This document shows positions 33,282 to 44,929 of a stretch of DNA of 64,000 nucleotides, in pieces (position 1 is the stretch's first letter; the number at the start of each line of letters is the position of its first letter). The notes under the pieces were generated by a model. It was not told the DNA's origin, did no database searches, and saw only the letters and a program-made list of their open reading frames with translations. The translations under genes and the position numbers were made by a program. This stretch comes from Zygnema cylindricum (Eukaryota > Streptophyta > Zygnematophyceae > Zygnematales > Zygnemataceae). The DNA lies in NCBI GenBank assembly GCA_037447655.1, contig JBBHKE010000102.1:382372-446371 (forward strand), given 5' to 3'.

Positions 33282-33764
33282 TCAATATACCACATGGGCA
33301 ACTTCATTTCTCCTCCCAAAAAAAATTATCTTCTTCTCTTCACTCTTCTTTCCACTCTTCTTCTCTCTCATCAAATCACTCTTTTTAATACACTTCTCAT
33401 CACACTTTTCTTCACTCCTCTCTTCAGTTTTTAATTCACTCTTCTCTTCTTCACCTTCTTCGACTTCTTCGACTACTTCTTCGGATTCTTCATCTACTTC
33501 TTCTTCATCATCTTCTTCTTCTTCTACTTCAAAATAAGAATCACCTCCATCCGGATCGAGATCCGGTTCACTCTTCAAAGGACAAAAGCCTTTTCTTCCT
33601 CCCATCTCAATCTGAATTTTCACATCAACATAAAAGGTAAACTTGTAGAACAAGTAACACAACACCTCCTCCGAACTTCTTTCACCTCCCAATCTATCTC
33701 GGCCAAAAGGACGAGTAGGAAGGGCCTCCTCATATTGAGCCCTTCTAAGCTTGAATGACGACAA
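33282..33764 (-). pseudogene. Copia gag N-terminal frame, acidic
   Basis: 160 codons starting 74 bp downstream of the 5' LTR in element orientation. It has a long Glu/Asp tract (YFEVEEEEDDEEEVDEES) and a YKFTFYVDVKIQIEMGGRKG stretch resembling the gag coil. No CCHC knuckle remains. Confidence 0.5.
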
Positions 33765-33837
33765 ATCCTCCTTCCTTCCTTCTGTCTCTCCAACATCCTA
33801 ACACTTATGGAGTTCTACATCCTGCTCCGATACCAAT

Positions 33838-34605
33838 TGATAGGATCGAATAATAAAACACTGAGTGCAAATGCAAGCGGAAGCATAAAAGATAAAACAC
33901 ACACAAGAGAAAGATAACCCCACGGAAGCCAATATATTCCACGGAGAACTTTTCTTACATAATTTCCTCACACCCTCAAAACACTCTCACTTCTAACCCC
34001 TCTTAATAATATAAATGATAATCTTCACTAACCTCCTCTAACTCCTAAATAAACACCACAAAGCTATCAAACTCCCTTAACTCCTTCAACTCCTTCATAA
34101 TCTACAAGGAGGATCAAGTCTCACTCAATTGATAAAAACCTCTTTCTCACTACGCCTCAATATACTCCTTCAAACGTCACGTAACGATACCAACCAAACT
34201 CTACATGTAAAACGCACTAAGCGCTAACCAATCAAACTACACCAATACGTAACACAACACGGTACACGACTAGAAACGCGTAAGGGTCAACGTGGTGAAA
34301 CAAACGACCGACAACTGCGAACCGACTTGAACTACACGATATGGCTAGAAAAGTCAACTGCGAACCGACTTGAACCACACAAACCACACGGTACGACTAG
34401 AACTTGCGTGAACAGAAACGACCAAACAACTTCCACGTCACTTCTATAGTACGACTCAAACTTATGTGAAACGAAACGAAATGAACAAACAGTTTCCACG
34501 TCACTTCAAATATCTAGCGACGAAACTACTTCGTCGCAGGTCGTCGCTGCTTTAGCTACAAGAATGTCTCGTTGCTAAATGAGGTCTCAGTACTTAATCA
34601 TATCA
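33838..34605 (-). repeat. 5' LTR of the copia element 29450-34605
   Basis: 768 bp, followed on the inner side by CCAA and the tRNA-Met primer-binding site. No matching 5-bp target duplication is seen outside the two LTRs (TACTC against GTCAC). Confidence 0.8.
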
Positions 34606-35079
34606 GTCACCTGCCACAAGTCCACTTCCCTTCAGTGTTTCCATGAAGATCGATCGTCTGCCTCATAGGCGCTAGTTTCAAAAACTTGCGGGAGCGTCAC
34701 CTCTCTCCATGCTTGATGTTTGTGCACACCATTGTGGTCCTCCACTTTGTAGAAGTATTACATACTTCCCATTTGCCGCACTGTAAATCTACATTTATAC
34801 TTTCCCATTTGGTGGTTAATGGTTACCCGTACGGTAATGTCCTGAATCTCTATAGGGCTTCCGATGATGTAGAAATTAATGGTCTTTTTAAAGTAATTTC
34901 TAGGTCTGAATAGAAATAAGAAAGAAGCTGAGGCAGTCTATCTCTAACTTCTCTCTCCAACTTCTCAAACTTGTCGCAATCACTGAGAAATTGGAGAAGG
35001 AGCTAGAGCCATGGCTACCTAGGCTATCCAGAGGTTAACAGGAAAATATATTTTAGTTAGGGGTTTAATTTACCAAAAG

Positions 35080-35165
35080 ATATGTGCCGGCGACAGGATT
35101 TGATCGTGGTACCTGCATGCCGGCAGACACCCAATAGCCGGTAGCCTTAGCCGTTAAGTCTAGGA
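35080..35165 (-). ncRNA. tRNA-derived SINE-like segment (class II tRNA type)
   Basis: The minus strand reads TTAACGGCTAAGGCTACCGG (A-box-like, 35144-35156) and then CGATCAAATCC (B-box-like, 35096-35106) followed by TGTCGCCGGCA. Spacing between boxes suits a tRNA-Leu/Ser type. It is degenerate and not a functional tRNA. Confidence 0.35.
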
Positions 35166-35168
35166 GTA

Positions 35169-35579
35169 GTGTTATGTACTATATGGTTTGATAATTACTT
35201 AAACAACGAGGAGGAGAAGATTGTGGAACAAGTTCCGGTTCTTAGACGGAGTACTCGAGAGAATCGAGGAAAGAAACCAAATCGGCTTTCTTATGACAAA
35301 ATTGGTGGAGAGAATTCCAATTCCCATTATTTCGTCTCCGATGCGAAGGAGACGGAATTCCTTTTATAGCAATTAATGTGCGAGAATTTGGCCGGCGATC
35401 CTCAATCATACACGGAGGCGAGAAATTCGTGTGATTGGGAAACGAAGTGGAAGCCGGCATGGGAGGAGTATAAGTCAATTGTGGAAAATCGGACACTTGA
35501 GGAAGCTGCCGATATTCTTACTAAGGCGGCGACGTTCAATGTGCTTTCAAGAGGAAGACCTAAACTAGGGTTATTGTGA
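35169..35579 (+). pseudogene. Copia integrase-linker / RT-start fragment fused to the RNase H tail, with leaky-type TAG
   Basis: 35169-35366 encodes the end of the integrase linker (RRSTRENRGKKPNRLSYD, SDAKETEFLL). The in-frame TAG at 35367-35369 is followed by CAATTA. The frame continues with GDPQSY, DWETKWKPAW and NRTLEE, then jumps in frame to AADILTKAATFNVLSRGRPK, the RNase H terminus, so nearly all of RT and RNase H is deleted. About three quarters of the bases match the 38887 element here. The PPT and 3' LTR follow. Confidence 0.7.
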
Positions 35580-35609
35580 CGTAGACGATTCTTCAATGAA
35601 GAGGGGGAA

Positions 35610-36177
35610 TGTTACGATTCATTGAAAGAATCGTACGCACGCGGAATCAGTTTGATTTCGCGAAAGAAAAACTGTACTTTCTTCAATATACCAAAAGTAC
35701 AGTTACGCGAAAGTTCTATAGGTTTCGCGAAATGAATTTGTCGTTTCGTTTCGCGTCTAGATTTTAGTACGTCTAATAAAGTACGATAGTACTTCTAGTT
35801 TTGTCTAGTACTTTCGTTTTGGTTTGTTGTTTTGCTATGTTTGAGCCCTTAGTGAAATATATAGTATTCTAGCTTAATCTGCGGACAGGTGGCAGATTTC
35901 TGGAGGCTTCTTGACGGCGCAAGCTCACACGTGTCACGCCATGGCTGGTATTGTATTTAAGGGATACCATGACTGTGTGTTAATCAATCAATGAGGAATT
36001 GGAGGATTATATGGAGTAATAGAAAAGAGAGAGAAGAAATTGTAATTTCAGTTTTTTTATTAATGTGAGAATTTTCTGAAATGTCTCTTCAATGTTGATT
36101 TTATGTTTTATAATCTGAATGCTTCTGCTGCTGTAAGTGTTTGTAAGTGAGCTCAGAGTTTATTATCGATCCTTTCA
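35610..36177 (+). repeat. 3' LTR of the truncated copia copy
   Basis: Begins TGTTACGATTCATTG right after the polypurine tract GAAGAGGGGGAA and ends near GATCCTTTCA (36168-36177), the counterpart of GATCCTACA in the 38887 element. No matching 5' LTR is seen upstream. Confidence 0.65.
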
Positions 36178-36184
36178 AAAAACG

Positions 36185-36610
36185 TTACGAATCTTGCAAT
36201 CTCACAAAACGTCTTTTATCTGCTGTCTCTGATGTGTCAAAGGTGGTGTAATTAATGCAAAGGGATTTGGTATATTCCAAGTAGCGGAGCTTTGAAAATT
36301 GGCTAAATTCAGTGACAATCGTAGCAATGTTAGAGGAGAGTAAATAACTTTGCATAAACGATATTACCAAATATGAAACAGGAAGTGCCGTAAAGGGTAG
36401 GGGAGAGAACGAATTGCAAGGAGTAAAGGAGCATTGGCATCTACAGGAGTAAAGATGGAAGAACAATCAACCATGCCAAAACGGTCCAAAAGATGGGATA
36501 TAAATGTTTTTTGAGAGAGAAAAGAGTTTTGGGAAATCCATTGCGAATGACTTGAATGCCCAAGAAATAGAGTAGTTGTCGATGGTCAATCATATCGAAA
36601 TGACTACATA
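36185..36610 (-). pseudogene. Copia reverse transcriptase remnant of another lineage
   Basis: The minus strand encodes LLYFLGIQVIRNG, the copia D-L-G-x-L-x-Y-F-L-G-I-x-V motif. Degenerate traces of the region leading to RNase H follow, with several stops. Sequence is unlike the other copia copies here. Confidence 0.6.
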
Positions 36611-37620
36611 GTAACATTTTGACCTCTCAGTTTTTCTGAGAGAGAGGGGCACAAGATGAAGAAACAACATAAATGAACAAGCAAAAATTTGCACAAACAA
36701 ACAATAATTGATGAACATGAACACTTGACTAACCTAGAACATAGATAGTAATCAAAATATGACTAACCTATTAACTTAATCGACGGATAAGCAATTGGAA
36801 AAACAATCTCTTAATAATTTTTTTTACTAAAACGATTTTGCTTTTAGGTACGTTTCAAATACGAAAAAGTCATTAAAGATTTTGTATTGCATGTAGTTTT
36901 TTCATATTCAACATTGCTCAAAATTTGTTCAGAAACTGGTAGAAATAAAATATTGAAAGTTAGTTTTTCCATGTCGGTCCATATTCCCAAAGCCTCATAT
37001 GAATCACTTGTCATTCTTCATCGAGGAATGTTCGTGTTAGCCCTTTAACGAATTCTTAGACTACTAATTGTGCTTACATAATAAAAGGCCAAAGACTAAA
37101 GCTCATTGATTTTTTTTGCAGAACTTAATTTCTAATCATCATCAATTTTTGAAGGCATAAACAAATTTCCGTTATAATAGAATGTAGGTTCTCAAGGAAA
37201 AGAAAACAAAAGGCTCAAGTCCACGCCATTTTAAAAATTTACTTTAATTTAAACTTGAATTTTAGAAATCATGGAATAAAATTTTAAAGTATCTTTAAAA
37301 GAGACACCCAAAAATACTTATCTTGCAGAACAATATTGCAAATTTTGTGGAAGACAAATTAAAAAAGCAAAAGAAAAAGGAAAAAATCTCACTAACAAAA
37401 AAAAATCATAACACGAAATACTTGAAATACCCTAAAATATTATTAGCAACCTACGACTTGAGTATTGACTGAAAATCCATACTTACAATCATACACTCCA
37501 AAACATATGTCTATTCAAATGCTTACACTTATAAGGATGTTTAAATTATCATTGTCAATATTTGTTACGTTTTCCAACCGATTCTTGTTTCAAAAACAAT
37601 AAATTCCACTTCATTCACGT
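36611..37620. other. 3' flank of the LRR paralogue; no gene recognised
   Basis: 37360-37620 (minus) is alignable with 27224-27480 downstream of the intact LRR gene (shared pieces: AACGTGAA, TTATAAGTGTAAGCATTTGA, ATTTTAGG). The rest is AT-rich. Confidence 0.45.
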
Positions 37621-37676
37621 TGTGATCTTTTCTTCATAAACGGAGTGGACGAGGGGGTGGAAATTTCGAAGGAGGT

Positions 37677-38048
37677 GTGGGTGGAAGGGGAAGAGGAGGT
37701 GGGGATTTTGAAGGAGATGATGGACGGGTAGGAACAGGAGGTGGGGGAGGAGAGGGGGGACGAGAAGGTCGAGGAGGAGAGAGAGGACGACGAGGTGGGG
37801 GAGGGGGAGGAAGAGGAGGTGGGGGAGGAGGGGAGGGACGAGGTGGTGGGGGGGGAGAGGGAGGACGCGGAGGTGGGGGAGGGGGGGGGCAAGCGGGGGG
37901 GGGGGGGGAGAGGGAGGTAGAGGGGGGGGGGGAGGAGGGGGAGGAGGGGGAGGGGGGAGAGGAGGGGGGGGAGGAGGAGGGGGAGGAGGAGGGGGGAAAC
38001 GAGGTGGGAGGGAAGGGGGGCGACGAGGAGGCGGGGAGGGTGATGTGA
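37677..38048 (-). repeat. G/C homopolymer-rich Pro-coding tract
   Basis: The plus strand is GGAGGTGGGGGAGG-type with G-runs up to 10; minus codes for Pro in one frame, and the PSKSPPP-type frame reappears in another frame after the G-runs. True frameshifts cannot be separated from assembly error in these homopolymers. Confidence 0.75.
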
Positions 38049-38886
38049 CGGAGGGAGGAGGGGAGGAACGAGGAGTCGGTTGTAGGTTTCCAACTACAAA
38101 ACCATGGAGAGGAGAAGATTTAGTGTCAATCGTACTGTTTTTTGACATAGGGAAAACAACAGTTTCTCAAAAATTAGACTTCATTGACTGTCCCAATATG
38201 TATGTAAAGACAATATTCAATTTTTATCTTTGCATTTTATTCGTTATTTTACTTACAACGAGACAATTTATGACGATTGAGGTTGAGAGGAAGACAGAGA
38301 AAATAATAGGTAAAGGTGGAAAAGGTGGGGGCAAAAAGTTGAAGTTGGGGAACCTGAGAAGCTTTAGATGACAAAAAGATGTGAGGAAAGCTGACTGGTG
38401 CTAAATTAAGGGCTTTAGACAGAAGTGCAGAGAGGATGAGATGAATTAACAAAAGATAAAATCTATATGGGTATCATTTTATGCATAAAATGGATGGATT
38501 AAATTTTGATTCTTAATGGAATAAAACAATGGACATAACAAAAGTATCGCTTTCCATGTTCAACACACTTTGTGTAACAAAACCATACTGTAAGACAAAA
38601 TTTAAATTCCAAATTGTTATACCACCTTCCGAACAATAAGGAACTAAGATATTAACAATCTTTGGTAATTATTTTTCCAAATAGGCTATTTCTATAAGAG
38701 TACATTTTTAATGTGGAAAACAACCATAGTGCCACGTGTCTTACAAGCCTGTGAGGGATTTCATTTGAACGACGGACGATGGAATGCTTCTACTCAACTG
38801 GTTATCAGATACATCACTGTGATACAACATCCACAAAAACAATCATAAAAAGAATATGAGAAAATTTAAAATATCGACGTGGAAAT

Positions 38887-39537
38887 TGTTGGATTATTGT
38901 CGTTTCGCGGTATTTCCGCGAAGCGTCATACCAACATTTAATTGTTGACGTGAAGTACCACGTCATCATACGAAACGTACGATGTAAGTTTTGTGGTACT
39001 AATTTTGAAGCGTCCGCGAACGAAACATACTATTTCGTTTCGCGTGACTTTTGTCTTCATGTACAGATGTTTGATTTTGCGTGCAGGTGTACTTGTGAAG
39101 CGACACGTGTCAAGTCAACGTTTGGAGTTTGTTGTTTCGAAGGAAGAAAGCGCGTGCGCCTTCCTTCATGGAATTTTCATTGACGAGTGCACAGTCAGCT
39201 AGGGACAGACTTCGTCGCTACGCTAAGTTCTGCTTGTCTTATCTTGTTGTCTCTTAGTGTAGAGTAGCGAGTATATATAGGCAGCAGTGTACATGTGCAG
39301 AGCATTAATTAATCAACCAATTAATCATAGAGGATTAATATTGGAGTAGAGATTATTTAAAAGAGAAGAGTGAAGAGAGTGAAGAGAGAAGAGACATGAT
39401 GTAAAGAGGCTTCGGCCAAGAACACTTATAAATCTTTTTGGCTGAATATTCCTCTTGTCTTTTATGAGCTTCCACTGTGTAATGATTTTTGTATTGTGAA
39501 TTATTTTTTGTAAAACTCTTTTGCTTAAGATCCTACA
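38887..39537 (+). repeat. 5' LTR of the copia element 38887-44929
   Basis: Starts TGTTGGATTATTGTCG and ends GATCCTACA, 2 bp before the primer-binding site. It contains GAGTATATATAGGCAG near 39270, a candidate TATA box. Confidence 0.92.
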
Positions 39538-39565
39538 ATTGGTATCGGAGCTAGAGAGGGAGCGC

Positions 39566-42500
39566 ATGGGGAGGAAGAAGAATAGAAATACTCCTTCCCC
39601 CCTGTCGACGTCGGAGAGAGCAAGAGAGTTCAATTTTTCGGGTTCTCAATTTGAGGAGACTCGGAATACGGAGAGAAAATTTGAGGAGATGTTTGATACA
39701 TTAATGAGATATGTAGATTCACGATTTCAAACTCAATCTAGTGAGAAAAGAGAATTTGCTTCATTTCAGGTTTTCGATCCATTCAGTGGAGGAGCTTATG
39801 CGAGTGAGATAAAAGAGAGAATTAGGAAAGGTAAAGCAAAGATAGAGGAAGATTCAGATTTTGAAGAGGCATTGGATAATGAAGATGATTATAATATGTC
39901 GGGAAAATCCGTGGCCTTTAATGGCACCAATTATGCGGTTTGGAAGAAATTTATTTCAAATCAACTTATTCTCAAGAGGCTTTGGAGGATTGTCAATGGA
40001 GAAGAGAAGATGCCAAGGGAGAGCAAGGCACGTGCTCAATGGAGGTTGAAAGATATTGCGGCAACGACCGGTTTGATGAAGAATTGCACTTCTTCCGTGC
40101 TTGATCATTTCCTCGCTCACGGAACGGCCCATGAGTGTTGGCAAGCACTTGAAGAGCAATATGAGAAAGGTGTTGAGAACAAGGGTCAATATGTTTATAC
40201 GGATTTTATGAATTTTAAAATCAAGTCAAATGAATTGATGGATGATGCCGTGAAGCGCTTCAATATCATACTCGAGCAATTACTCAACAATGGTCGAGTT
40301 ATTTTGGATGCGGATAAATTAAGCGTGTTTCTTAACGCTTTGCCGGAGAAGCTTTCGCATCTTAAAGCTATTTTACGAGCGAAGGCGGATAACACTTTCG
40401 GATTCACCGTCAATTTTATCAAAATGTCGGAGGGAACTCCATCGGCTTCTTCAAGTGGAGGAGGAGGAGTTCTCAACTCTACTACTCCCGAAACCCCGGA
40501 TCTTAACTATGCCGGTGGTAGAGGAGGTGGTAGAGGAGGTGGCCCGAGAGGTGGTGGTGGCGGCCGAGGCAACAAGAGGGAGCAAGGTCGTCCACCGGAA
40601 GTCCCTTCGGATCTTTCCAATGTGACATGCTACCGGTGTAACTGGCTTGGACATTTGTCTTCATCTTGTCCGGATAAGGATAAGCAATGTCATTTTTGCG
40701 GTAAGTGGGGGCATACGATCACTCAATGTTATGCAAAGAGTGGAGATTCCGGAGGTGGAAGAGGAGCTAGAGGAGGTGATAGAGGCGCCCGAGGTGGCGG
40801 CCGAGGAGGACGCCGCGGTGGTGGTAGTGGTTACGGTAATGCAAATTACTTTGACTATGGTAATGAAACCGGTGATGTTTTTCCGGTTCTTAACCTTACC
40901 CTTGATTCGGTAAGTAGTGGAGGAAATTTGGAGAAAGAGTGGATCATTGATACGGGGGCATCTCACCATGTTTGCACGGATGCTACCTTGTTTGATGACA
41001 TGAGGGAACTTACGGTTCCAAAGTTTATTACGGTAGCAAGCGGCCATGTCATTTCGGTTGGTACGGTTGGCACGGTTTGGCTTGATCTTCTTTCATGGGA
41101 TAATGATGGGAAGGAGAGATCGACGGAGTATCGTCTTCAAAATACTCTTTACATTCCGGACGGTTCGGTCAATTTGTTAAGCGTTCCACAAATCCAAAAG
41201 AGTGGTGGAAGTTTACTTGCGAGAGGTGATCAATCTATCGAGATTTGGAATGAGAAGGGGAATGTAATTGGAGAAGGAGTTGTAACGGATGCGAATCATA
41301 GTCGGCTCTTATGGAGGAGGCCGAAATCTAAAGTTCCCACCGAGGGAATTTCACATCAAATTTCGGAGTTGAAAGGTGATCTTACCTTATGGCATCATCG
41401 AATGTGTCATACATCCAAGGTAAGTTTGAAGAAGATGATTCGTCATTCTTTGGTGAGGGGTTTGGACCTTGCATCCGGTGAGAAGGTGAACGGATGCGGA
41501 GGATGTAGCAAAGGACGTCAAATTCGGAAATCCCATCCGAATAAAGACATCAAGCATCGTGCTCAAAGTCCTTTGGAGGTTGTTCACATCGATCTTTGTG
41601 GACATATTAAACCCGAGACAATTGGAGGTAATAAGTATACTTTGGTGATTGTTGATGACTTCTCTCGGAAGTCATGGGTGTACTTATTGAAAAAGAAATC
41701 GGATGCATTTGAAAAATTTAAAGAATGGCATGTGATGGCCGAAAGGCAAATTGATAAGAAACTTAAGTCCATTCGTTCGGACAATGGAGGGGAGTTTGTT
41801 GTTTTTGAGGGGTATTGTAAGGAGTGGGGGATAAGGCATCAATTCACGGCGCCTTATTCTCTGGAATCAAATGGAGTGGCCGAGAGAAAGAATCGTATCT
41901 TATAAAAAATGGTCCGTGCGATGGTTCATAGCTCCGGACGAGAGATGTTTTTGTGGGGAGATGCGATTCTTACGGCGAATTACATTTGTAACCGAAGACT
42001 CACTTCGGTTTCCGGAAGTAAAACACCGGAGGAGTTATGGAGTGGTAGAAAGCCCACGGTTCATCATTTGAGAATTTGGGGATGTCATGCTACGGTTTAT
42101 GTAGAATCAATTAAGAGGAAGGGGAAATTTGCACCAAGGTGTTGGCCGGGAATTTTTGTTGGTTATAGTGCGAAGGGGAATTTGTACCGAGTGTATGATC
42201 CGGCTCGTCACACCGTGGAGGAATCTCGGAATGTGGATTTTCATGAGGATCTCAAATCCGCCATGAATTCCGTTGGGAAATTTAAAGAAAATTTGGATTT
42301 CTATGAGGAGAGTGAAATTGAGAACTTTCGGTTCATTGGGGATTCGGAATCCGATGTGGAACCGAATGAGAACACTAAGAAAAAGAACTTGACGAAATCG
42401 GTTGAAATTGAATTTGAAAGAAAGAGTAATGGATCTTTGGATTCCCGAGTGCTTTCGAACATTCGGAAATCTCAAAGTTCTAAATTGAGTTCTAAATCGA

Positions 42501-44251
42501 GTGAGAAGGATATTGAAATTGAATCCGAGGAAGAGAAAGAAGAAAAAGAGGAGGAGCAAGTTATTAGGAGGAGCTCTCGGATTACAAAGGGGAAGAAACC
42601 GGAGAAACTCACTTACGATCGAAAAAGGGAAAATACATCAAATTCGCATTATTTTCTTTCCGATGCTAAGGAGACGGAGTTTCTTTTGTAGCAATCACTT
42701 ACGGAAAATATGACCGGCGACCCTCAATCTTATGTCGAGGCTAGAAGGTCGGTTGATTGGGAGAGTAAGTGGAAACCGGCGTGGGAGAAAGAATTTAAGT
42801 CGGTGGTTGATAATCGAACTTTTGAGGAAATGAAATTACCGGAGGGGAAAAAGGCGATTGATGCAAAGTGGGTCTTTAAAACCAAAACTGGAGCGTCGGG
42901 TGAAATAATTAAGTACAAGGCGAGGCTTGTGTGTAAGGGGTTCCAACAACGTGAGGGAATTGATTTTAAGGAGACTTATGCTCCCGTGGTGAAGTTCAAC
43001 TCACTACGGATTATTATTGCAATTGCAGCGATGGGGAAGAAGCACGTCCATCAAATGGACGTTGAGACCGCGTTTTTAAATGGTGAGTTGGAGGAAGAGG
43101 TATATATGAAAGTACCGGAAGGTGTCTCTCCTTTGAACGAAGGAAATGTATGGCGTTTGAGAAAATCATTATATGGTTTGAAACAAGCACCACGCACTTG
43201 GTATTTGAGACTTCATCAAGTGCTATTGAAGTTTGGATTTGTACGGACTACGTCCGATTGTGGAGTTTACGTGAAAGGTGAAGGAGTTGATCAAATCATC
43301 TTTTCCGTTTATGTGGATGATTTCTTGATGGCATGCGACAAGTTGGAGCGCATTAATGAGTTGAAACGTTATCTTGGATTACATTTCAAAGTAACGGATC
43401 TTGGAGAGGTACGATATATTTTGGGGATTGAAGTGATACGTGACAAGGAGGGGAACATTAAATTGAGTCAAGCTCAATATTGTAAGGAGATTTTGGAGAG
43501 ATTCGGTATGACTGACGCGAAACCGCTTTCTACACCGTTGGATGCAAACCTACACATTCGTAAGTTTGAAGAGGAGGATTCTATCGACGTACCTTATCGA
43601 GAGGCGGTTGGTTCACTTATGTACCTTAGCGTTGGTACTCGTCCAGATATTTCGGCCGCGGTTTCTATCGTCAGCCGTTATTGTCACGAGCCAAAAAAGG
43701 CGCATTGGGAGGCCGTACGACGTATCTTTCGATACTTGGTTGGTACGATTGATCTTGGACTTTTGTTTACTTCTGACAAAAATTCTTTGGAATGTGTTGG
43801 GTATTGTGACGCGGATTGGGGCGGCGATTTTGATTCAAGTAAGTCTACGTCAGGATATGCATTTATTTTTGGAGGAGCTGCGATCTCGTGGAGTTCAAGG
43901 CTACAACCTACGGTTGCGTTGAGTTCCACAGAATCTGAGTATATGGCTGCGTGTCATGCAGCTAAGGCATCTATTTGGATTAATGAGATGTTACGTGAGT
44001 TAAACATTCCTATTGGTTGTATGACGATTTATTCTGACAGCATGAGTTCAATGGCTTTGGCGAAAAATCCTGTGTTTCACAAGAGGACGAAACACATCAG
44101 AATCTAATGACATTTCGTAAGAGATTTGGTTACAGCGAACGAGATTGAATTTTCGTACGTACCGACAAAAGAGGAGGCGGCTGATTTGTTGACAAAGGCT
44201 GCTACACATGATGTGTTTGAGAGGGGGCGACCGAAACTTGGATTATTTTGA
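39566..44251 (+). pseudogene. Copia gag-pol polyprotein, one frame with four stops
   Basis: The frame runs from ATG 39566 to TGA 44249-44251. Order: gag; two CCHC knuckles (CYRCNWLGHLSSSC and CHFCGKWGHTITQC, about 40630-40730) with Gly/Arg repeats; protease (WIIDTGASHH); GAG-pre-integrase; integrase (HHCC, then D in VHIDLCG, D in RSDNGGEF, E in NGVAERKN); a Ser/Glu linker; RT with YVDDFLMAC; RNase H (GYCDADWG, SSTESEYMAA, EEAADLLTK). Stops: TAA 41903-41905 (a Gln codon in the related remnant near 48570, so a mutation), TAG 42689-42691 with leaky context, and TAA TGA at 44105-44110. All parts are in one frame, as in plant copia elements, but this copy cannot make an unbroken polyprotein without readthrough. 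Confidence 0.9.
42689..42697 (+). promoter_or_regulatory. Candidate programmed readthrough site: TAG CAA TCA
   Basis: The stop and next two codons fit TAG-CAR-YYA, the consensus that makes the tobamovirus UAG leaky. It lies between the integrase linker and RT. The diverged copy at 35367-35375 has TAG CAA TTA at the same point. Confidence 0.55.
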
Positions 44252-44284
44252 AGAGTTTGGCGATTCCGACAATAAGAGGGGGAT

Positions 44285-44929
44285 TGTTGGATTATTGTCG
44301 TTTCGCGGTATTTCCGCGAAGCGTCATACCAACATTTAATTGTTGACGTGAAGTACCACGTGATCATACGAAACGTACGATGTAAGTTTCGTGGTACTAA
44401 TTTTGAAGCGTCCGCGAACGAAACATACTATTTCGTTTCGCGTGACTTTTGTCTTCATGTACAGATGTTTGATTTTGCGTGCAGGTGTACTTGTGAAGCG
44501 ACACGTGTTAAGTCAACGTTTGGAGTTTGTTGTTTCGAAGGAAGACAGCACGTGCGCCTTCCTTCGTGGAATTTTCATTGAAGAGTGCACAGTCAGCTAG
44601 GGAGAGACTTTGTCGCTACGCTAAGTTCTACTTGTCTTATCTTGTTGTCTCTTAGTGTAGAGTAGCGAGTATATATAGGTAGCAGTGTACATGTGCAGAG
44701 CATTAATTAATCAACCAATTAATCATAGAGGATTAATATTGGAGTAGAGATTATTTAAAAGAGAAGAGTGAAGAGAGAGAAGAGAGAAGAGACATGATGT
44801 AAAGAGGCTTCGGCCAAGAACACTTATAAATCTTTTTGGCTGAATATTCCTCTTGTCTTTTATGAGCTTCCGCTGTGTAATGATTTTTGTATTGTGAATT
44901 ATTTTTTGTAAAACTCTTTTGCTTAAGAT
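44285..44929 (+). repeat. 3' LTR of the copia element 38887-44929
   Basis: Follows the polypurine tract. I count roughly 14 substitutions against 38887-39531 (for example GTGATCATACG against GTCATCATACG), so the insertion is recent on an LTR clock. Confidence 0.9.

Larger units (their letters stand above)
29450..34605 (-). mobile_element. Ty1/copia LTR retrotransposon, internally deleted
   Basis: Direct repeats 29450-30145 and 33838-34605 start in element orientation with TGTTAGG/TGATATG and end with CCTATCA. Next to the inner end of the high-coordinate LTR is a primer-binding site complementary to the 3' end of initiator tRNA-Met (TGGTATCGGAGC on minus, 33824-33835). Next to the other LTR is a polypurine tract (TAAGAGGGGGAA on minus, 30146-30157). 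The 3.7-kb interior keeps gag pieces and the end of RNase H but no RT core. Confidence 0.8.
38887..44929 (+). mobile_element. Ty1/copia LTR retrotransposon, nearly complete and young
   Basis: Two LTRs differ at about 2% of positions by eye. A primer-binding site TGGTATCGGAGCT at 39540-39552 and a polypurine tract AATAAGAGGGGGAT at 44271-44284 flank one continuous gag-pol frame. It lies in an intron of the minus-strand LRR paralogue, antisense to it. The last bases of the right LTR (after GCTTAAGAT) diverge from the left, and no target duplication is clear. Confidence 0.92.
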
